Source of the DNA: Prevotella illustrans
GTDB taxonomy: Bacteria > Bacteroidota > Bacteroidia > Bacteroidales > Bacteroidaceae
Length of the DNA: 64,000 nt
Assembly: GCF_017426725.1 (NCBI RefSeq)
Contig: NZ_JAERMS010000009.1
Coordinates: 1-64,000 of the forward strand
Reading direction: 5' to 3'
The stretch's first letter is position 1, and every line of letters begins with the position of its first letter. Shown piece by piece: positions 35,875-44,311 of the stretch. The position numbers were made by a program, and so were the translations under genes. The notes under the pieces are model-generated. The model was given only the letters and a program-made list of their open reading frames with translations, was not told the origin of the DNA and made no database searches.

Positions 35875-35985
35875 TTCTAAAAGCATAGCTTTCGCCTTGT
35901 AAAAGCAGCCCTTTTAGCGTGTAAAAGCTATGCTTTTAGCGTGTAATAGTTATGCTTTTACAACGCGAAAGCTATGCTTTTAGAA
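35875..35985. repeat. Array of five palindromic 22-bp units
   Basis: Five tandem units of 22-23 bases on AAAAGCTATGCTTTTAGCGTGT, each able to form a hairpin. The outer 21 bases, TTCTAAAAGCATAGCTTTCGC and the reverse complement at 35965-35985, form a perfect inverted repeat. The same unit core recurs in the long elements at 8.3, 17.8 and 63.2 kb. It lies between the two divergent halves of the pigment cluster. Confidence 0.85.
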
Positions 35986-36083
35986 ACGGGTGGCAAAGTC
36001 TTTATAAACTCAACTCAAAAAAGACGTTTTTAACAAGCAATTATATAACAGAATCATAGTGATTTTTGATAGCAACCATCATA

Positions 36084-36404
36084 TTATTTTGAAATTTGGA
36101 AGAAAATGTTTTTGAAAGTGAATAGTATACAAATCGCTATACATAAGATTCCTATGGGCAAACTAAATAAAGCAGATTTAAGAAAAGAAAAATCACAAAA
36201 GTATAACAAAAATTGCATTGGAAGATAAATACTTAAGAAGCCCGCGCATACGCAATACATAAAGGGGATGGGTTCCCTTTTAAGCTTAACCATACTCCCA
36301 CAATGATTACACCTTGTTGAATAGTTTGTACCACGATAGATATACATCAAGCATTGTCTGATTGCTATCCTTTTATGACAACACGGACATTCTCTATTTC
36401 GCAT
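36084..36404 (-). CDS. Zinc-ribbon membrane protein (CxxC-CxxC type)
   Basis: Small protein of 106 residues: Cys6-x-x-Cys9, 22 residues, Cys32-x-x-Cys35, then two hydrophobic segments (about 50-70 and 76-98). This layout recalls the CXXC-20-CXXC putative zinc-finger membrane proteins (TIGR04104-like), which have no known role. It is AT-rich compared with its neighbours and lies in the divergent region that separates the two halves of the pigment locus. A -7 box on its strand is at 36474-36481. It may be an inserted gene rather than part of the pathway. Confidence 0.65.
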   Translation of the reverse strand: MRNRECPCCHKRIAIRQCLMYIYRGTNYSTRCNHCGSMVKLKREPIPFMYCVCAGFLSIYLPMQFLLYFCDFSFLKSALFSLPIGILCIAICILFTFKNIFFQISK

Positions 36405-36473
36405 ATAAGAACAGAAAGATTTACGGAGTTATATTAAATGATTACAAACGTAAATAAAAAAAGCATACAATCC

Positions 36474-36481
36474 AAAGGTAG
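36474..36481 (-). promoter_or_regulatory. -7 box for the zinc-ribbon protein gene
   Basis: Minus strand TACCTTTG matches TAnnTTTG and would give a leader of about 60 bases for the gene starting at 36404. A TTG 16 bases upstream is slightly too near. Confidence 0.45.
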
Positions 36482-36671
36482 CCATGTTAAATTACTCAAA
36501 TAAGAACCTTCTGACAAAAGGACTTCGGAAACATTCTTCCCCTGTATAAACAGGCTGTTGTACCTAAGCTCTGCGTCCTCGCTCACATTCATTTCAAAGA
36601 AGGAAAGACGAAAAAGGCCGAAGCACATACAGCACGCGGGTGGCGGAATGACTAAATTCTGTTTGTTTTTT

Positions 36672-36703
36672 TTGGACTTATACGGATTTCTTCTTACTTT
36701 TGT
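36672..36703 (+). promoter_or_regulatory. Promoter of the aryl polyene operon
   Basis: TTTG (36672-36675), 20 bases, then TACTTTTG (36696-36703): a full Bacteroidota promoter. Start near 36710 gives a leader of about 32 bases before the ketoreductase gene at 36742. It is the only full promoter match seen ahead of the roughly 19-kb rightward run. Confidence 0.75.
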
Positions 36704-36741
36704 GTAATATAATAAGAGGAGAAGATCCAGGAAATTCGATT

Positions 36742-37470
36742 ATGAGATACGCGCTTGTAACAGGAGGGTCACGTGGTATTGGTAAGGCCATAGCCTGCGA
36801 ACTGGCCATGGCGGGATTACCCGTTGTTATCAATTACCACAGCAATACGGAAGCCGCGCAGGCTACTTTGAATGAAATTACGGAGCGTGGCGGGCAGGCT
36901 GAACTGTTGTCGTTCGACGTGGCCGATCCGGAAGCTATCGAAACGGCGTTGGCCGATTGGGAAGCGAAACATCCCGATGATTACATTGCCGTGGTCGTAA
37001 ACAACGCGGGTATTCGCCGCGACAACTTAATGATTTTCATGCAGAACGAAGAGTGGCACAACGTAGTGGACACCCCGCTTAACGGTTTCTTCTATGTGAC
37101 CCGCCGACTGCTGAAGAATATGCTTACCCATCGTGACGGTCGCGTTATCAACATTGCTTCATTGAGTGGTTTAAAAGGCCTGCCGGGGCAAACCAATTAT
37201 AGTGCGGCCAAGGCTGCGCTGATAGGAGCCACAAAGGCTTTAGCCCAAGAGGTGGCTAAACGGCGTGTTACCGTGAACGCCATTGCGCCCGGATTCATTG
37301 CCACCGATATGACCCGCGATCTCGATGAGAAAGAGTTGTCGAAGATGATACCCATGGGGCGCTTCGGTAAACCGGAGGAAGTGGCGGCTTTAGTGGCTTT
37401 CTTGGCCGGCGATAAGGCTGCCTACATTACCGGGCAGGTGATACAAATAAACGGAGGACTTTACACGTAA
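36742..37470 (+). CDS. 3-oxoacyl-ACP reductase (FabG-like) of pigment cluster
   Basis: Short-chain dehydrogenase of 242 residues. It has the NAD(P) motif TGGSRGIGKA (about 6-15), the NNAG motif near 88-91, and the catalytic Ser…Tyr-x-x-x-Lys in SLSGLKG…NYSAAKAAL (about 138-160). It would reduce the beta-keto group after each extension of the polyene. The start was taken at 36742 after the promoter rather than the ATG-like codon at 36700 inside it. The next gene follows after 2 bp. ApeQ-like by role. Confidence 0.92.
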   Translation: MRYALVTGGSRGIGKAIACELAMAGLPVVINYHSNTEAAQATLNEITERGGQAELLSFDVADPEAIETALADWEAKHPDDYIAVVVNNAGIRRDNLMIFMQNEEWHNVVDTPLNGFFYVTRRLLKNMLTHRDGRVINIASLSGLKGLPGQTNYSAAKAALIGATKALAQEVAKRRVTVNAIAPGFIATDMTRDLDEKELSKMIPMGRFGKPEEVAALVAFLAGDKAAYITGQVIQINGGLYT

Positions 37471-37472
37471 TC

Positions 37473-38693
37473 ATGGAAAGAAGAGTCGTGGTGACGGGCA
37501 TGGGCATTTGGTCGTGTCTGGGAACCAACCAAGAACAAGTAACAGAAGCGTTGCGACAAGGCCGATCGGGTATTGGACTTGAGCCGCAACGTATAGAATA
37601 TGGCTACCAATCGGCCCTGACGGGTCTGGTGGAACAGCCTCAGCTAAAGGGATTGCTCCATCGCAGGCTGCGTGTGGGGCTACCCGAAGAAGCCGAATAC
37701 GCTTATATGGCTTCGCGCGAAGCCTTCGAGCAGGCCGGCATAGATGACGCTTTCCTGCAGCAAAACGAAGTGGGCATCATCTTCGGCAATGATTCGTCGG
37801 CCAAACCGGTAATCGAAGCCGCCAAGATCATGGAAGAAAAGCACGACACCCAGCTGTTGGGCTCGGGCTATATCTTCCAGTCGATGAACTCAACGGTCAA
37901 CATGAACCTGAGCAGTATCTTTCAGTTGCGGGGCGTCAACTTCAGTGTGAGCGCGGCTTGTGCTAGCGGCAGCCACAGTATAGGACTGGGCTTTCTGCTT
38001 ATCAAACAGGGATTGCAGGATCGGGTGCTCTGCGGTGGCGCGCAGGAAGTGAACTTTTACAGCATGGCTACGTTTGACGCACTGGGTGCTTTCTCTGCCC
38101 GGATGGACGATCCGCTGCGGGCTTCGCGCCCATTCGACCGCGATCGCGACGGATTGGTGCCGAGTGGCGGCGCGGCGGCTCTGATGTTAGAAGAGTATGA
38201 AAGTGCTGTCAAGCGTGGTGCGCCTATCTTGGCCGAAGTCACCGGTTATGGTTTTTCGTCGAATGGTGCCGGAATCTCGCAACCCAGCGACTACGGCAGC
38301 GTGACGGCGATGAGCCGGGCTATGGACATGGCTGGCATTACGGCTGACGATGTCGACTATATCAATGCCCACGCGACAAGCACCCAGCAAGGTGATATGT
38401 TTGAAGCGATGGCTTTGGATCGCATGTTCCGGGGCAAGCATGCCCTCATCTCTTCGACCAAGGGCATGACCGGACACGAGTGTTGGATGGCCGGAGCCAG
38501 CGAAGCGGTGTATTCTATTCTGATGATGCGGCATCATTTCGTGGCACCCAACATCAATTTTGAAAACGCCGATGAATATTCTGAACCATTGAATTTGGCT
38601 ACGCAGACGATTGAACGCGAACTGAACATCGTACTGAGCAACAGCTTCGGCTTCGGAGGGACCAACTCGGCTCTCGTCATTCAAAAGATTTGA
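37473..38693 (+). CDS. Beta-ketoacyl-ACP synthase (KS), pigment cluster
   Basis: FabB/FabF-type condensing enzyme of 406 residues. The Cys-His-His triad is complete: Cys163 in SAACASGSH, His300 in NAHATSTQ and His335 in KGMTGHECW. It is one of three active-looking KS enzymes in the cluster. The strict N-terminus MERRVVVTGMGIWSCLG and gatekeeping GFGGTNSALV at the C-terminus are typical. It is probably one of the elongating enzymes (ApeO/ApeR-like); which one pairs with which Cys-less partner cannot be told. Confidence 0.92.
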   Translation: MERRVVVTGMGIWSCLGTNQEQVTEALRQGRSGIGLEPQRIEYGYQSALTGLVEQPQLKGLLHRRLRVGLPEEAEYAYMASREAFEQAGIDDAFLQQNEVGIIFGNDSSAKPVIEAAKIMEEKHDTQLLGSGYIFQSMNSTVNMNLSSIFQLRGVNFSVSAACASGSHSIGLGFLLIKQGLQDRVLCGGAQEVNFYSMATFDALGAFSARMDDPLRASRPFDRDRDGLVPSGGAAALMLEEYESAVKRGAPILAEVTGYGFSSNGAGISQPSDYGSVTAMSRAMDMAGITADDVDYINAHATSTQQGDMFEAMALDRMFRGKHALISSTKGMTGHECWMAGASEAVYSILMMRHHFVAPNINFENADEYSEPLNLATQTIERELNIVLSNSFGFGGTNSALVIQKI

Positions 38694-38717
38694 TTGTTCC
38701 ACTAAAAATATAAGATT

Positions 38718-39239
38718 ATGAAAAGAATTCTTTTTACGGCGGTTATATTATTTACCGTGTGCCAAATGTTTGCCGGTAGCAAACTTGATTTCAGCATGTT
38801 GAAAAATGTAACGATGATCAACGTAGACTACGATTGGACGAATCTGACCATCGAAGGCAAGAAAGTAGCCGACTGGCTGGATTTTCGGCAGGCCGATCAG
38901 CCCGACTGGGACGCCCGAAAGGAATTGAAGGAGGAGCTGAAACCACAGATTGACGAAATGGTTGCCTCGGCTAACGGCAAGCTGAAAAGCAGCAACCTGA
39001 TCTTGAAGAAAAACTGTTCGAGCCAATACACCATCAAACTGAGTCCTCAAAATATCACGAAGAAAGGAAACAACGTTATCAAATGTCAGCTGATAGAAAC
39101 GAAGAAACACAAGGTTGTGCATGAGTTCAACATCGAAGGCAAAGGTGGCGTCTTCGGATCGATGGCCAATCTGTGGAGTGACGGCTTCAAGGACGCGGGC
39201 AAAAAACTGGCAAGCATGATTAAAAAAGGCTTGAAATAG
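38718..39239 (+). CDS. Conserved exported protein of pigment cluster
   Basis: Protein of 173 residues with a signal peptide (1-20, ending CQMFAGS) and a mature part rich in Lys that may be a mixed alpha/beta fold (KNVTMINVDYDWTNLTIEGK; SSQYTIKLSPQNITKKGNN). No lipobox. I do not recognise the family. It lies 25 bp after a ketosynthase gene and before the methyltransferase gene, so it is likely co-expressed with the pigment genes, and may act in transport or placement of the pigment in the envelope; this is inference only. Confidence 0.7.
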   Translation: MKRILFTAVILFTVCQMFAGSKLDFSMLKNVTMINVDYDWTNLTIEGKKVADWLDFRQADQPDWDARKELKEELKPQIDEMVASANGKLKSSNLILKKNCSSQYTIKLSPQNITKKGNNVIKCQLIETKKHKVVHEFNIEGKGGVFGSMANLWSDGFKDAGKKLASMIKKGLK

Positions 39240-39249
39240 AAGATTCGTG

Positions 39250-39286
39250 CAGAAAGTTGACGAAAGAAAAAGAGTCAAACTTTCTG
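39250..39286 (+). other. Intercistronic stem-loop before methyltransferase gene
   Basis: CAGAAAGTTGAC (39250-39261) pairs with GTCAAACTTTCTG (39274-39286) with one bulged base. No T-run follows, so RNA stability or processing is more likely than termination. Confidence 0.45.
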
Positions 39287-39300
39287 GGAAAATGTAAGAT

Positions 39301-40395
39301 ATGTATCTTTCGGAATCATTAGAAAAGAAATATACAAAGGAAACCCTGCCAGCCCGCGACGCGCAAAGGCTGGCAGAGTTTATTGCTTTTGGACCTATTG
39401 TCTTTCAGGTGTCGCGCCTCATGGTGAAGTGGGGCATACTGGAAATGCTACGCGATGAGGAACTCACGATTGAAGAGGTGGCCCGTAAGGCTGATATATC
39501 GGTCTATGCGGCCAAATGTCTGCTCGAGGCATCGTTGACGATCGGCACGGTATTAATCAATAAAGCGACCGACCGGTTCACGATTTCAAAGACCGGATGG
39601 TTTCTCGTGAACGATCCAGCCACACGTGTGAACATGGACTTTAATCACGATGTGAACTACTTAGGGATGTTCGATCTGGAAGACGCGCTGAAAGAAGGAC
39701 GGCCCGCAGGATTGAAACGACTTGGCAACTGGCCCACCGTTTACGAAGGGTTGTCGCAACTTCCCGAAGAAGCGCAGAAGAGTTGGTTCGCTTTTGATCA
39801 TTTTTATAGCGACAGCTCTTTTGAAGAAGCATTGAAAATCGTATTTGCCGACAAGCCCAAGACACTGATGGACGTGGGTGGTAATACAGGACGCTGGGCA
39901 TTGCGATGCGTAGACTATGACCCAAATGTCAACGTGACGATTGTAGATTTGCCCCAACAGTTAGCCATGATGCGGCAACAAACGGCGGGAAAGTCTGGCG
40001 CCGACCGCATAGAAGGCTTTGGAACGAACCTACTTGATGAAACAAATGCCCTACCCAATCACCGCCATTGGGATGTGATTTGGATGAGTCAGTTTCTCGA
40101 TTGCTTCAGCGAAACACAGATCGTGAGCATCTTGAAGCGGGCCGCGGCCGTGATGGACAACGACACTCGGCTCTATATCATGGAGACATTATGGGACAGG
40201 CAACGCTTCGAACCGGCAGCTTTCTGCCTTACTCAGATTAGTCTCTACTTCACGGATATAGCCAACGGCAACAGCAAAATGTATCACAGCGATGATTTGA
40301 TCAGGCTGATTGGTCAAGCAGGGCTTAGCGTTGACGAAATTTACGACCATTTGGGCCAAGGGCATAGCATTGTCAAAGTGAAGAAAATGAAGTGA
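39301..40395 (+). CDS. SAM-dependent O-methyltransferase of pigment cluster
   Basis: Methyltransferase of 364 residues with an N-terminal winged-helix dimerisation domain (about 25-110) and a C-terminal Rossmann domain of the plant-type O-methyltransferase family (PF00891). The SAM motif is LMDVGGNTGRWALRC (about 189-203), and the acidic motif VTIVDLPQQLAMM follows (about 212). It could methylate the phenolic end of the aryl polyene, a known decoration, though this is inferred from context. Confidence 0.85.
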   Translation: MYLSESLEKKYTKETLPARDAQRLAEFIAFGPIVFQVSRLMVKWGILEMLRDEELTIEEVARKADISVYAAKCLLEASLTIGTVLINKATDRFTISKTGWFLVNDPATRVNMDFNHDVNYLGMFDLEDALKEGRPAGLKRLGNWPTVYEGLSQLPEEAQKSWFAFDHFYSDSSFEEALKIVFADKPKTLMDVGGNTGRWALRCVDYDPNVNVTIVDLPQQLAMMRQQTAGKSGADRIEGFGTNLLDETNALPNHRHWDVIWMSQFLDCFSETQIVSILKRAAAVMDNDTRLYIMETLWDRQRFEPAAFCLTQISLYFTDIANGNSKMYHSDDLIRLIGQAGLSVDEIYDHLGQGHSIVKVKKMK

Positions 40396-40478
40396 GAAGC
40401 GTGAAATGGAAAATGAATTTCACACGTAAATCTTCCACATATCACCTCTGATATTCAATATTACACATTATATATAAT

Positions 40479-40721
40479 ATGGAAAGAACAGAAATAGAAG
40501 AAAAAGTTAGAGAGTTTTTGATTGACGATTTAGAAGTAGAAGAAGATAAAATCGCGCCGGAAGCATTGCTGAAGGACGATCTCGGAATTGATAGTCTTGA
40601 CTTCGTTGACATCGTAGTCATCGTGGAAAAGAATTTCGGATTCAAGATTAAACCCGAAGAAATGGCCGGCGTAAAAACGTTGAAGGATTTCTGTGACTAT
40701 ATAGATAGTAAGGTAAACTAA
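40479..40721 (+). CDS. Acyl carrier protein of pigment cluster
   Basis: ACP of 80 residues with phosphopantetheine site Ser39 in GIDSLDFVD. Strongly acidic. It most resembles fatty acid synthase ACP and may carry the growing polyene. It is encoded 84 bp after the methyltransferase gene and 62 bp before the acyltransferase gene. Two other ACPs are encoded in the cluster. Confidence 0.92.
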   Translation: MERTEIEEKVREFLIDDLEVEEDKIAPEALLKDDLGIDSLDFVDIVVIVEKNFGFKIKPEEMAGVKTLKDFCDYIDSKVN

Positions 40722-40783
40722 GCGTGCCAACAAGTCTGGAACGACCTCCGCAGGGGGCGTTTTTCAGGATAGGATAGACAGAG

Positions 40784-41668
40784 ATGGGAAAAACGAAAGA
40801 ATGGAAAGGTAAAACAGGGGGTGCCAACTGGATGCATCGGAGCCTCATTCGCATGATGAGGTATCTGCCATTATGGGGCCTCTATGCCTTTGCGGACATC
40901 TTCGTGATTCCCTTTTGTATGCTCTTTGCCCGCAAAGGCTATCTGGCACAATATCGTTTCTTCCGCAACAGGTTTGATGAATCGAAGCTCAAAGCCTTTT
41001 GGCACACCTATATCAACCACTGTCGCTTTGCCGAGATTATTCTCGACCGCTTTTATGTGTACGCGGGAGGACGTGTGCGCTTCGATATTCCCGATTATGA
41101 ACGCTATCAACGGCTGGCCAACGGCAAAGAAGGTTTCGTTATTCTGAGCGCCCATGTGGGCAATTACGAGGCTGCCGGCTATACATTGGTGGCCCAAAGC
41201 AAACGATTCAATGTGCTGGTGTATGCCGGTGAGGCCGAAACGGTGATGGAAAACCGTCGACGGATGTTTGAGGATAACAATCTCCACATGATTCTGATTC
41301 GCAAGGACATGAGCCATCTGTTTGAAATCAGTAACTGTTTGTCCGACGGCGAGAGCGTCAGTATTCCGGCCGACCGTGTCTTTGGCAGTAATCGACACTA
41401 TAAACTGCCATTCCTTAACGAGGATGCTGCTTTCCCGATGGGCCCCTTCGCGATTGCCGCACAGCGTGAAGTGCCGGTGCTAACCATCCATGTGATGAAG
41501 ACCGGATGGAAGCGTTATCGTATTTATATCGAGCAACTTGACGCTGGTATGGGCACCATGAAGCAACGGGCGGCTCAATTAGCGTCGCAATATGCACGGA
41601 CACTGGAAACCATCGTCAGAAAACATCCTACCCAATGGTTTAATTATTATAACTTCTGGAACCAATGA
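40784..41668 (+). CDS. LpxL/HtrB-like lipid acyltransferase of pigment cluster
   Basis: Inner-membrane-associated acyltransferase of 294 residues related to late lipid A acyltransferases. The HX4E motif is HVGNYE (His124-Glu129). A hydrophobic N-terminal stretch (about 28-45) may be a membrane anchor. By analogy with aryl polyene clusters it would transfer the polyene or a fatty acid to a lipid acceptor. It overlaps the following dehydratase gene by four bases (ATGA). Confidence 0.85.
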   Translation: MGKTKEWKGKTGGANWMHRSLIRMMRYLPLWGLYAFADIFVIPFCMLFARKGYLAQYRFFRNRFDESKLKAFWHTYINHCRFAEIILDRFYVYAGGRVRFDIPDYERYQRLANGKEGFVILSAHVGNYEAAGYTLVAQSKRFNVLVYAGEAETVMENRRRMFEDNNLHMILIRKDMSHLFEISNCLSDGESVSIPADRVFGSNRHYKLPFLNEDAAFPMGPFAIAAQREVPVLTIHVMKTGWKRYRIYIEQLDAGMGTMKQRAAQLASQYARTLETIVRKHPTQWFNYYNFWNQ

Positions 41669-42099
41669 AGCTCGACGAAATCGACATACATGAGTTGCTG
41701 TCACAGCAGGAGCCCTTCGTCATGGTGGACCAGCTGACGGCATTCGATGAGAAGATAACCGCTACCAGCTTGACGGTGAGGGCCGATAACATCTTCGTTG
41801 AAGACGGATGGCTCAACGAATGTGCCTTGGCCGAGAACATTGCGCAGACCTGCGCTGCCCGTTTGGGCTACATCAACAAATATATTCTGAAGCGAGCCAT
41901 ACAGATTGGTTTCATAGGTGCCATCCGCGATATGACGGTAGTGGCTCGTCCGCACGTCGGTGACAGGCTTGAAACCGTCATCGAAGTGATGGAACAGGTG
42001 ATGGAACTGACGCTGGTAACGGCAACTATCACGTGCAACGGCCGCCAAATAGCCTCGGCACAGATGAAAATAGCACTGTCCGATGAAGTGATTGCGTAA
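41665..42099 (+). CDS. Hot-dog dehydratase-like protein (ApeP/ApeI type)
   Basis: Hot-dog fold protein of 144 residues. The EPFVMVDQLTAFD start, LAENIAQTCAARLGYIN helix and late basic strand are as in beta-hydroxyacyl-ACP dehydratases of pigment clusters. The usual FabZ motif HFPxxPxxPG is absent; instead it has a long helix with Glu-Asn. It probably dehydrates the 3-hydroxyacyl intermediate to the polyene double bond, perhaps along with the FabZ-like protein at 47419. Start overlaps the previous stop. Confidence 0.78.
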   Translation: MKLDEIDIHELLSQQEPFVMVDQLTAFDEKITATSLTVRADNIFVEDGWLNECALAENIAQTCAARLGYINKYILKRAIQIGFIGAIRDMTVVARPHVGDRLETVIEVMEQVMELTLVTATITCNGRQIASAQMKIALSDEVIA

Positions 42100-42104
42100 A
42101 AAAT

Positions 42105-42521
42105 ATGGAACTGAGAACATCCAAGGACTTTGAAATAAGATTCAGCGAAGTAGACTCCATGCAGTTTGTTTGGCATGGTTCATACGCCCTGTACTTTGAA
42201 GATGCTCGCGAAGCCTTCGGACGAGCGTATGATTTAGGCTACATGACGATATTCGATAATGGCTGTTACGCGCCTTTAGTGGACTTGAATTTCCATTATC
42301 ACAAGCCCATGCGCTATGGCACAGAACCCCGAATCGACATTATTTACCAACCGACCGACGCCGCAAAGATTGTTTTCGACTACGAAATACACGACCGCAA
42401 CACCAACGAACTGCTCGTAACGGGCCGTTCCGTGCAGGTGTTTCTCGATCGCGACTACAATCTGATGTGGGAAAATCCGGCGTTCTATGAGGCTTGGAAA
42501 AAGAAATGGTTGACCCCATGA
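42105..42521 (+). CDS. 4HBT-like acyl thioesterase (hot-dog)
   Basis: Thioesterase of 138 residues of the 4-hydroxybenzoyl-CoA thioesterase family. The signature is IRFSEVDSMQFVWHGSYALYFEDARE, with catalytic Asp17 followed by the long helix. ApeK-like proteins in aryl polyene clusters are of this kind and may release or edit acyl chains. Its stop overlaps the start of the next ketosynthase gene (ATGA). Confidence 0.85.
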   Translation: MELRTSKDFEIRFSEVDSMQFVWHGSYALYFEDAREAFGRAYDLGYMTIFDNGCYAPLVDLNFHYHKPMRYGTEPRIDIIYQPTDAAKIVFDYEIHDRNTNELLVTGRSVQVFLDRDYNLMWENPAFYEAWKKKWLTP

Positions 42522-43654
42522 TAGTCAAGATTGCCGATAATATCACATCGCCATTGGGCTTCACGACCGAAGAAAACTATCAGGCGGTGAAGCGGGGCGA
42601 CACACGGCTGCAACGATTCGTAAACAAATGGTCGTTGCCCGAACCTTTTATCGCGTCACTTTTTGAAGAAGGCACGCTCGAATCCGCTTTCAATCATCGC
42701 GTGAAAGCAACCCTCCCCTATACCCGATTTGAACAGATGGCCCTTCTTTCGGCCATCGAAGCCATTACCCGAAGTGGCATTGACGCTGCTTCGGAGCGTT
42801 GTATTTTTATCCTTTCAACCACCAAAGGCAACATTTCTTTATTGGAACAAGGCGTTGAAGGCGTACCCGACGATCGCTTACAGTTAAGCGAAACCGCTCG
42901 TGCGATTGCTCGTTTTTTCGGCAATCGGGCAGAACCGATGGTCGTATCGAACGCTTGCGCGTCAGGTGTCTGTGTGCAAATCGTAGCCATGCGTTACCTC
43001 GAAAGCGGTCGTTATGACCACGCCGTGGTGATAGGAGCCGATATTCAGTCGCCCTTTATTGTGAGTGGTTTCGCGTCGTTTAAAGCTCTTTCGCCCACCG
43101 CATGCCAGCCTTTCAGCGAGAATCGTATGGGTTTGAACCTCGGCGAAGCAGCTGCCACGATGGTGTTGCGGCGCGTGGATGAAGCCAAAGGATACTGGCA
43201 ATTAGCTGACGGAGCCATCCGCAACGACGCCCACCATATTTCAAGTCCGTCGAAAGCGGCCGAAGGGAGTTTCAGAGCTTTGGAAGCCGTGCTTCGTCGC
43301 TGTCCTTTGACCGAAGAATTAGCCGTTATCAACGCGCATGGAACAGCCACCTTATACAATGATGAGATGGAGGCGAAGGCCATCGAACGGGCCGGTTTGT
43401 TGGCCATTCCCGTGAATGCGTATAAAGGAAATTATGGTCATACGATGGGAGCGGCCGGTGTTCTGGAAACCATCCTGACCATGCGGGGACTCGATGAAGG
43501 CACGATTCTGCCCACACGAGGTTTTGATGAGTTAGGCGTATCAAAGCCCATCCGAGTGACGAAGGAGTGTTTGACCACCGACCGACAGGCTTTTATCAAA
43601 CTGATTTCGGGTTTTGGCGGAACGAACGCGGCCTTACGCTGTGTCAAAGTATAA
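42518..43654 (+). CDS. Beta-ketoacyl synthase (KS), pigment cluster
   Basis: Condensing enzyme of 378 residues with a complete triad: Cys147 in SNACASGV, His274 in NAHGTATLYND and His308 in NYGHTMGAAG. The start at 42518 overlaps the thioesterase stop and gives the N-terminus MIVKIADNITSPLG; an ATG 24 bases earlier is in frame but would overlap more. It is more divergent from FabF than the other two KS and may use an unusual starter (aryl) or be a starter-unit enzyme. The Cys-less partner gene follows 48 bp later. Confidence 0.88.
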   Translation: MIVKIADNITSPLGFTTEENYQAVKRGDTRLQRFVNKWSLPEPFIASLFEEGTLESAFNHRVKATLPYTRFEQMALLSAIEAITRSGIDAASERCIFILSTTKGNISLLEQGVEGVPDDRLQLSETARAIARFFGNRAEPMVVSNACASGVCVQIVAMRYLESGRYDHAVVIGADIQSPFIVSGFASFKALSPTACQPFSENRMGLNLGEAAATMVLRRVDEAKGYWQLADGAIRNDAHHISSPSKAAEGSFRALEAVLRRCPLTEELAVINAHGTATLYNDEMEAKAIERAGLLAIPVNAYKGNYGHTMGAAGVLETILTMRGLDEGTILPTRGFDELGVSKPIRVTKECLTTDRQAFIKLISGFGGTNAALRCVKV

Positions 43655-43702
43655 GGTAGGGTGGTATCATTACGTATTGAAAAGGGTTTAAAAGACGAAG
43701 AA

Positions 43703-44266
43703 ATGAAGACGATTCACGAAATAAATATCGACAACAGCAGTGCCGTGATAGATGGAAAGCGCATCGATACGTCGCGGAGCGGTAGTCAAATGCTTACCGA
43801 ACTCTATCGTATCTACGTGAACGACTACCCTAAATTCTTCAAGATGGATATCCTTTGTAAATTGGGATTCATCGCTTCCGAGTTGCTCCTGCAGGCCGAA
43901 GGCGCGCCACGGTTTACCGATCGGGCCGATCGGGCCGATCGGGCTATCCTTTTCTTTAATCATTCCTCGTCTATTCAGGCCGACAAAGCCTTTGAAGAGA
44001 CGATTCGTGACCGATCGGACTTCTTTCCAAGCCCATCGGTCTTTGTCTATACGCTACCCAATATCGTGACCGGAGAGATTGCCATTCGCAATCATTATTA
44101 CGGAGAGACCAACTTCATTATCCTCAACGAACGTGACGATGAGCGCATCCGACAAGTTACGGAAGCCGCTTTCACAGATCCCACGACCACCAGTGCCATC
44201 GCCGGTTGGATAGAAGCACCCGATAATCATCATTTTACGGCGGCACTGAAACTCATTACAAAATAA
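43703..44266 (+). CDS. Cys-less ketosynthase-like protein (chain-length-factor type)
   Basis: Protein of 187 residues that aligns with the N-terminal half of a ketosynthase (PF13723, beta-ketoacyl synthase chain length factor) and lacks the active-site Cys: the expected place reads GEIAIRNHYYGETNFIILNE. Such proteins pair with active KS enzymes in aryl polyene assembly (ApeC). A 9-base unit (GATCGGGCC) repeated three times encodes DRADRADRA at about residues 73-81. Start at 43703 (MKTIHEI) is preferred to the upstream frame, which would be a poor N-terminus. Encoded directly after a KS. Confidence 0.7.
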   Translation: MKTIHEINIDNSSAVIDGKRIDTSRSGSQMLTELYRIYVNDYPKFFKMDILCKLGFIASELLLQAEGAPRFTDRADRADRAILFFNHSSSIQADKAFEETIRDRSDFFPSPSVFVYTLPNIVTGEIAIRNHYYGETNFIILNERDDERIRQVTEAAFTDPTTTSAIAGWIEAPDNHHFTAALKLITK

Positions 44267-44311
44267 AGAATTATTTATATTCCGCAACGACGGAACACAA
44301 CCAATACAAAT

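Noticed and set aside
35875..35985. CRISPR array suggested by regular 22-base repeats.
   Set aside because: Units are adjacent with no unique spacers, are palindromic and diverged, and no cas genes are present.
36434..36628. 64-codon frame on the minus strand next to the zinc-ribbon gene.
   Set aside because: A -7 box for the downstream gene lies inside it, it has no recognisable feature, and the region is AT-rich with chance frames.
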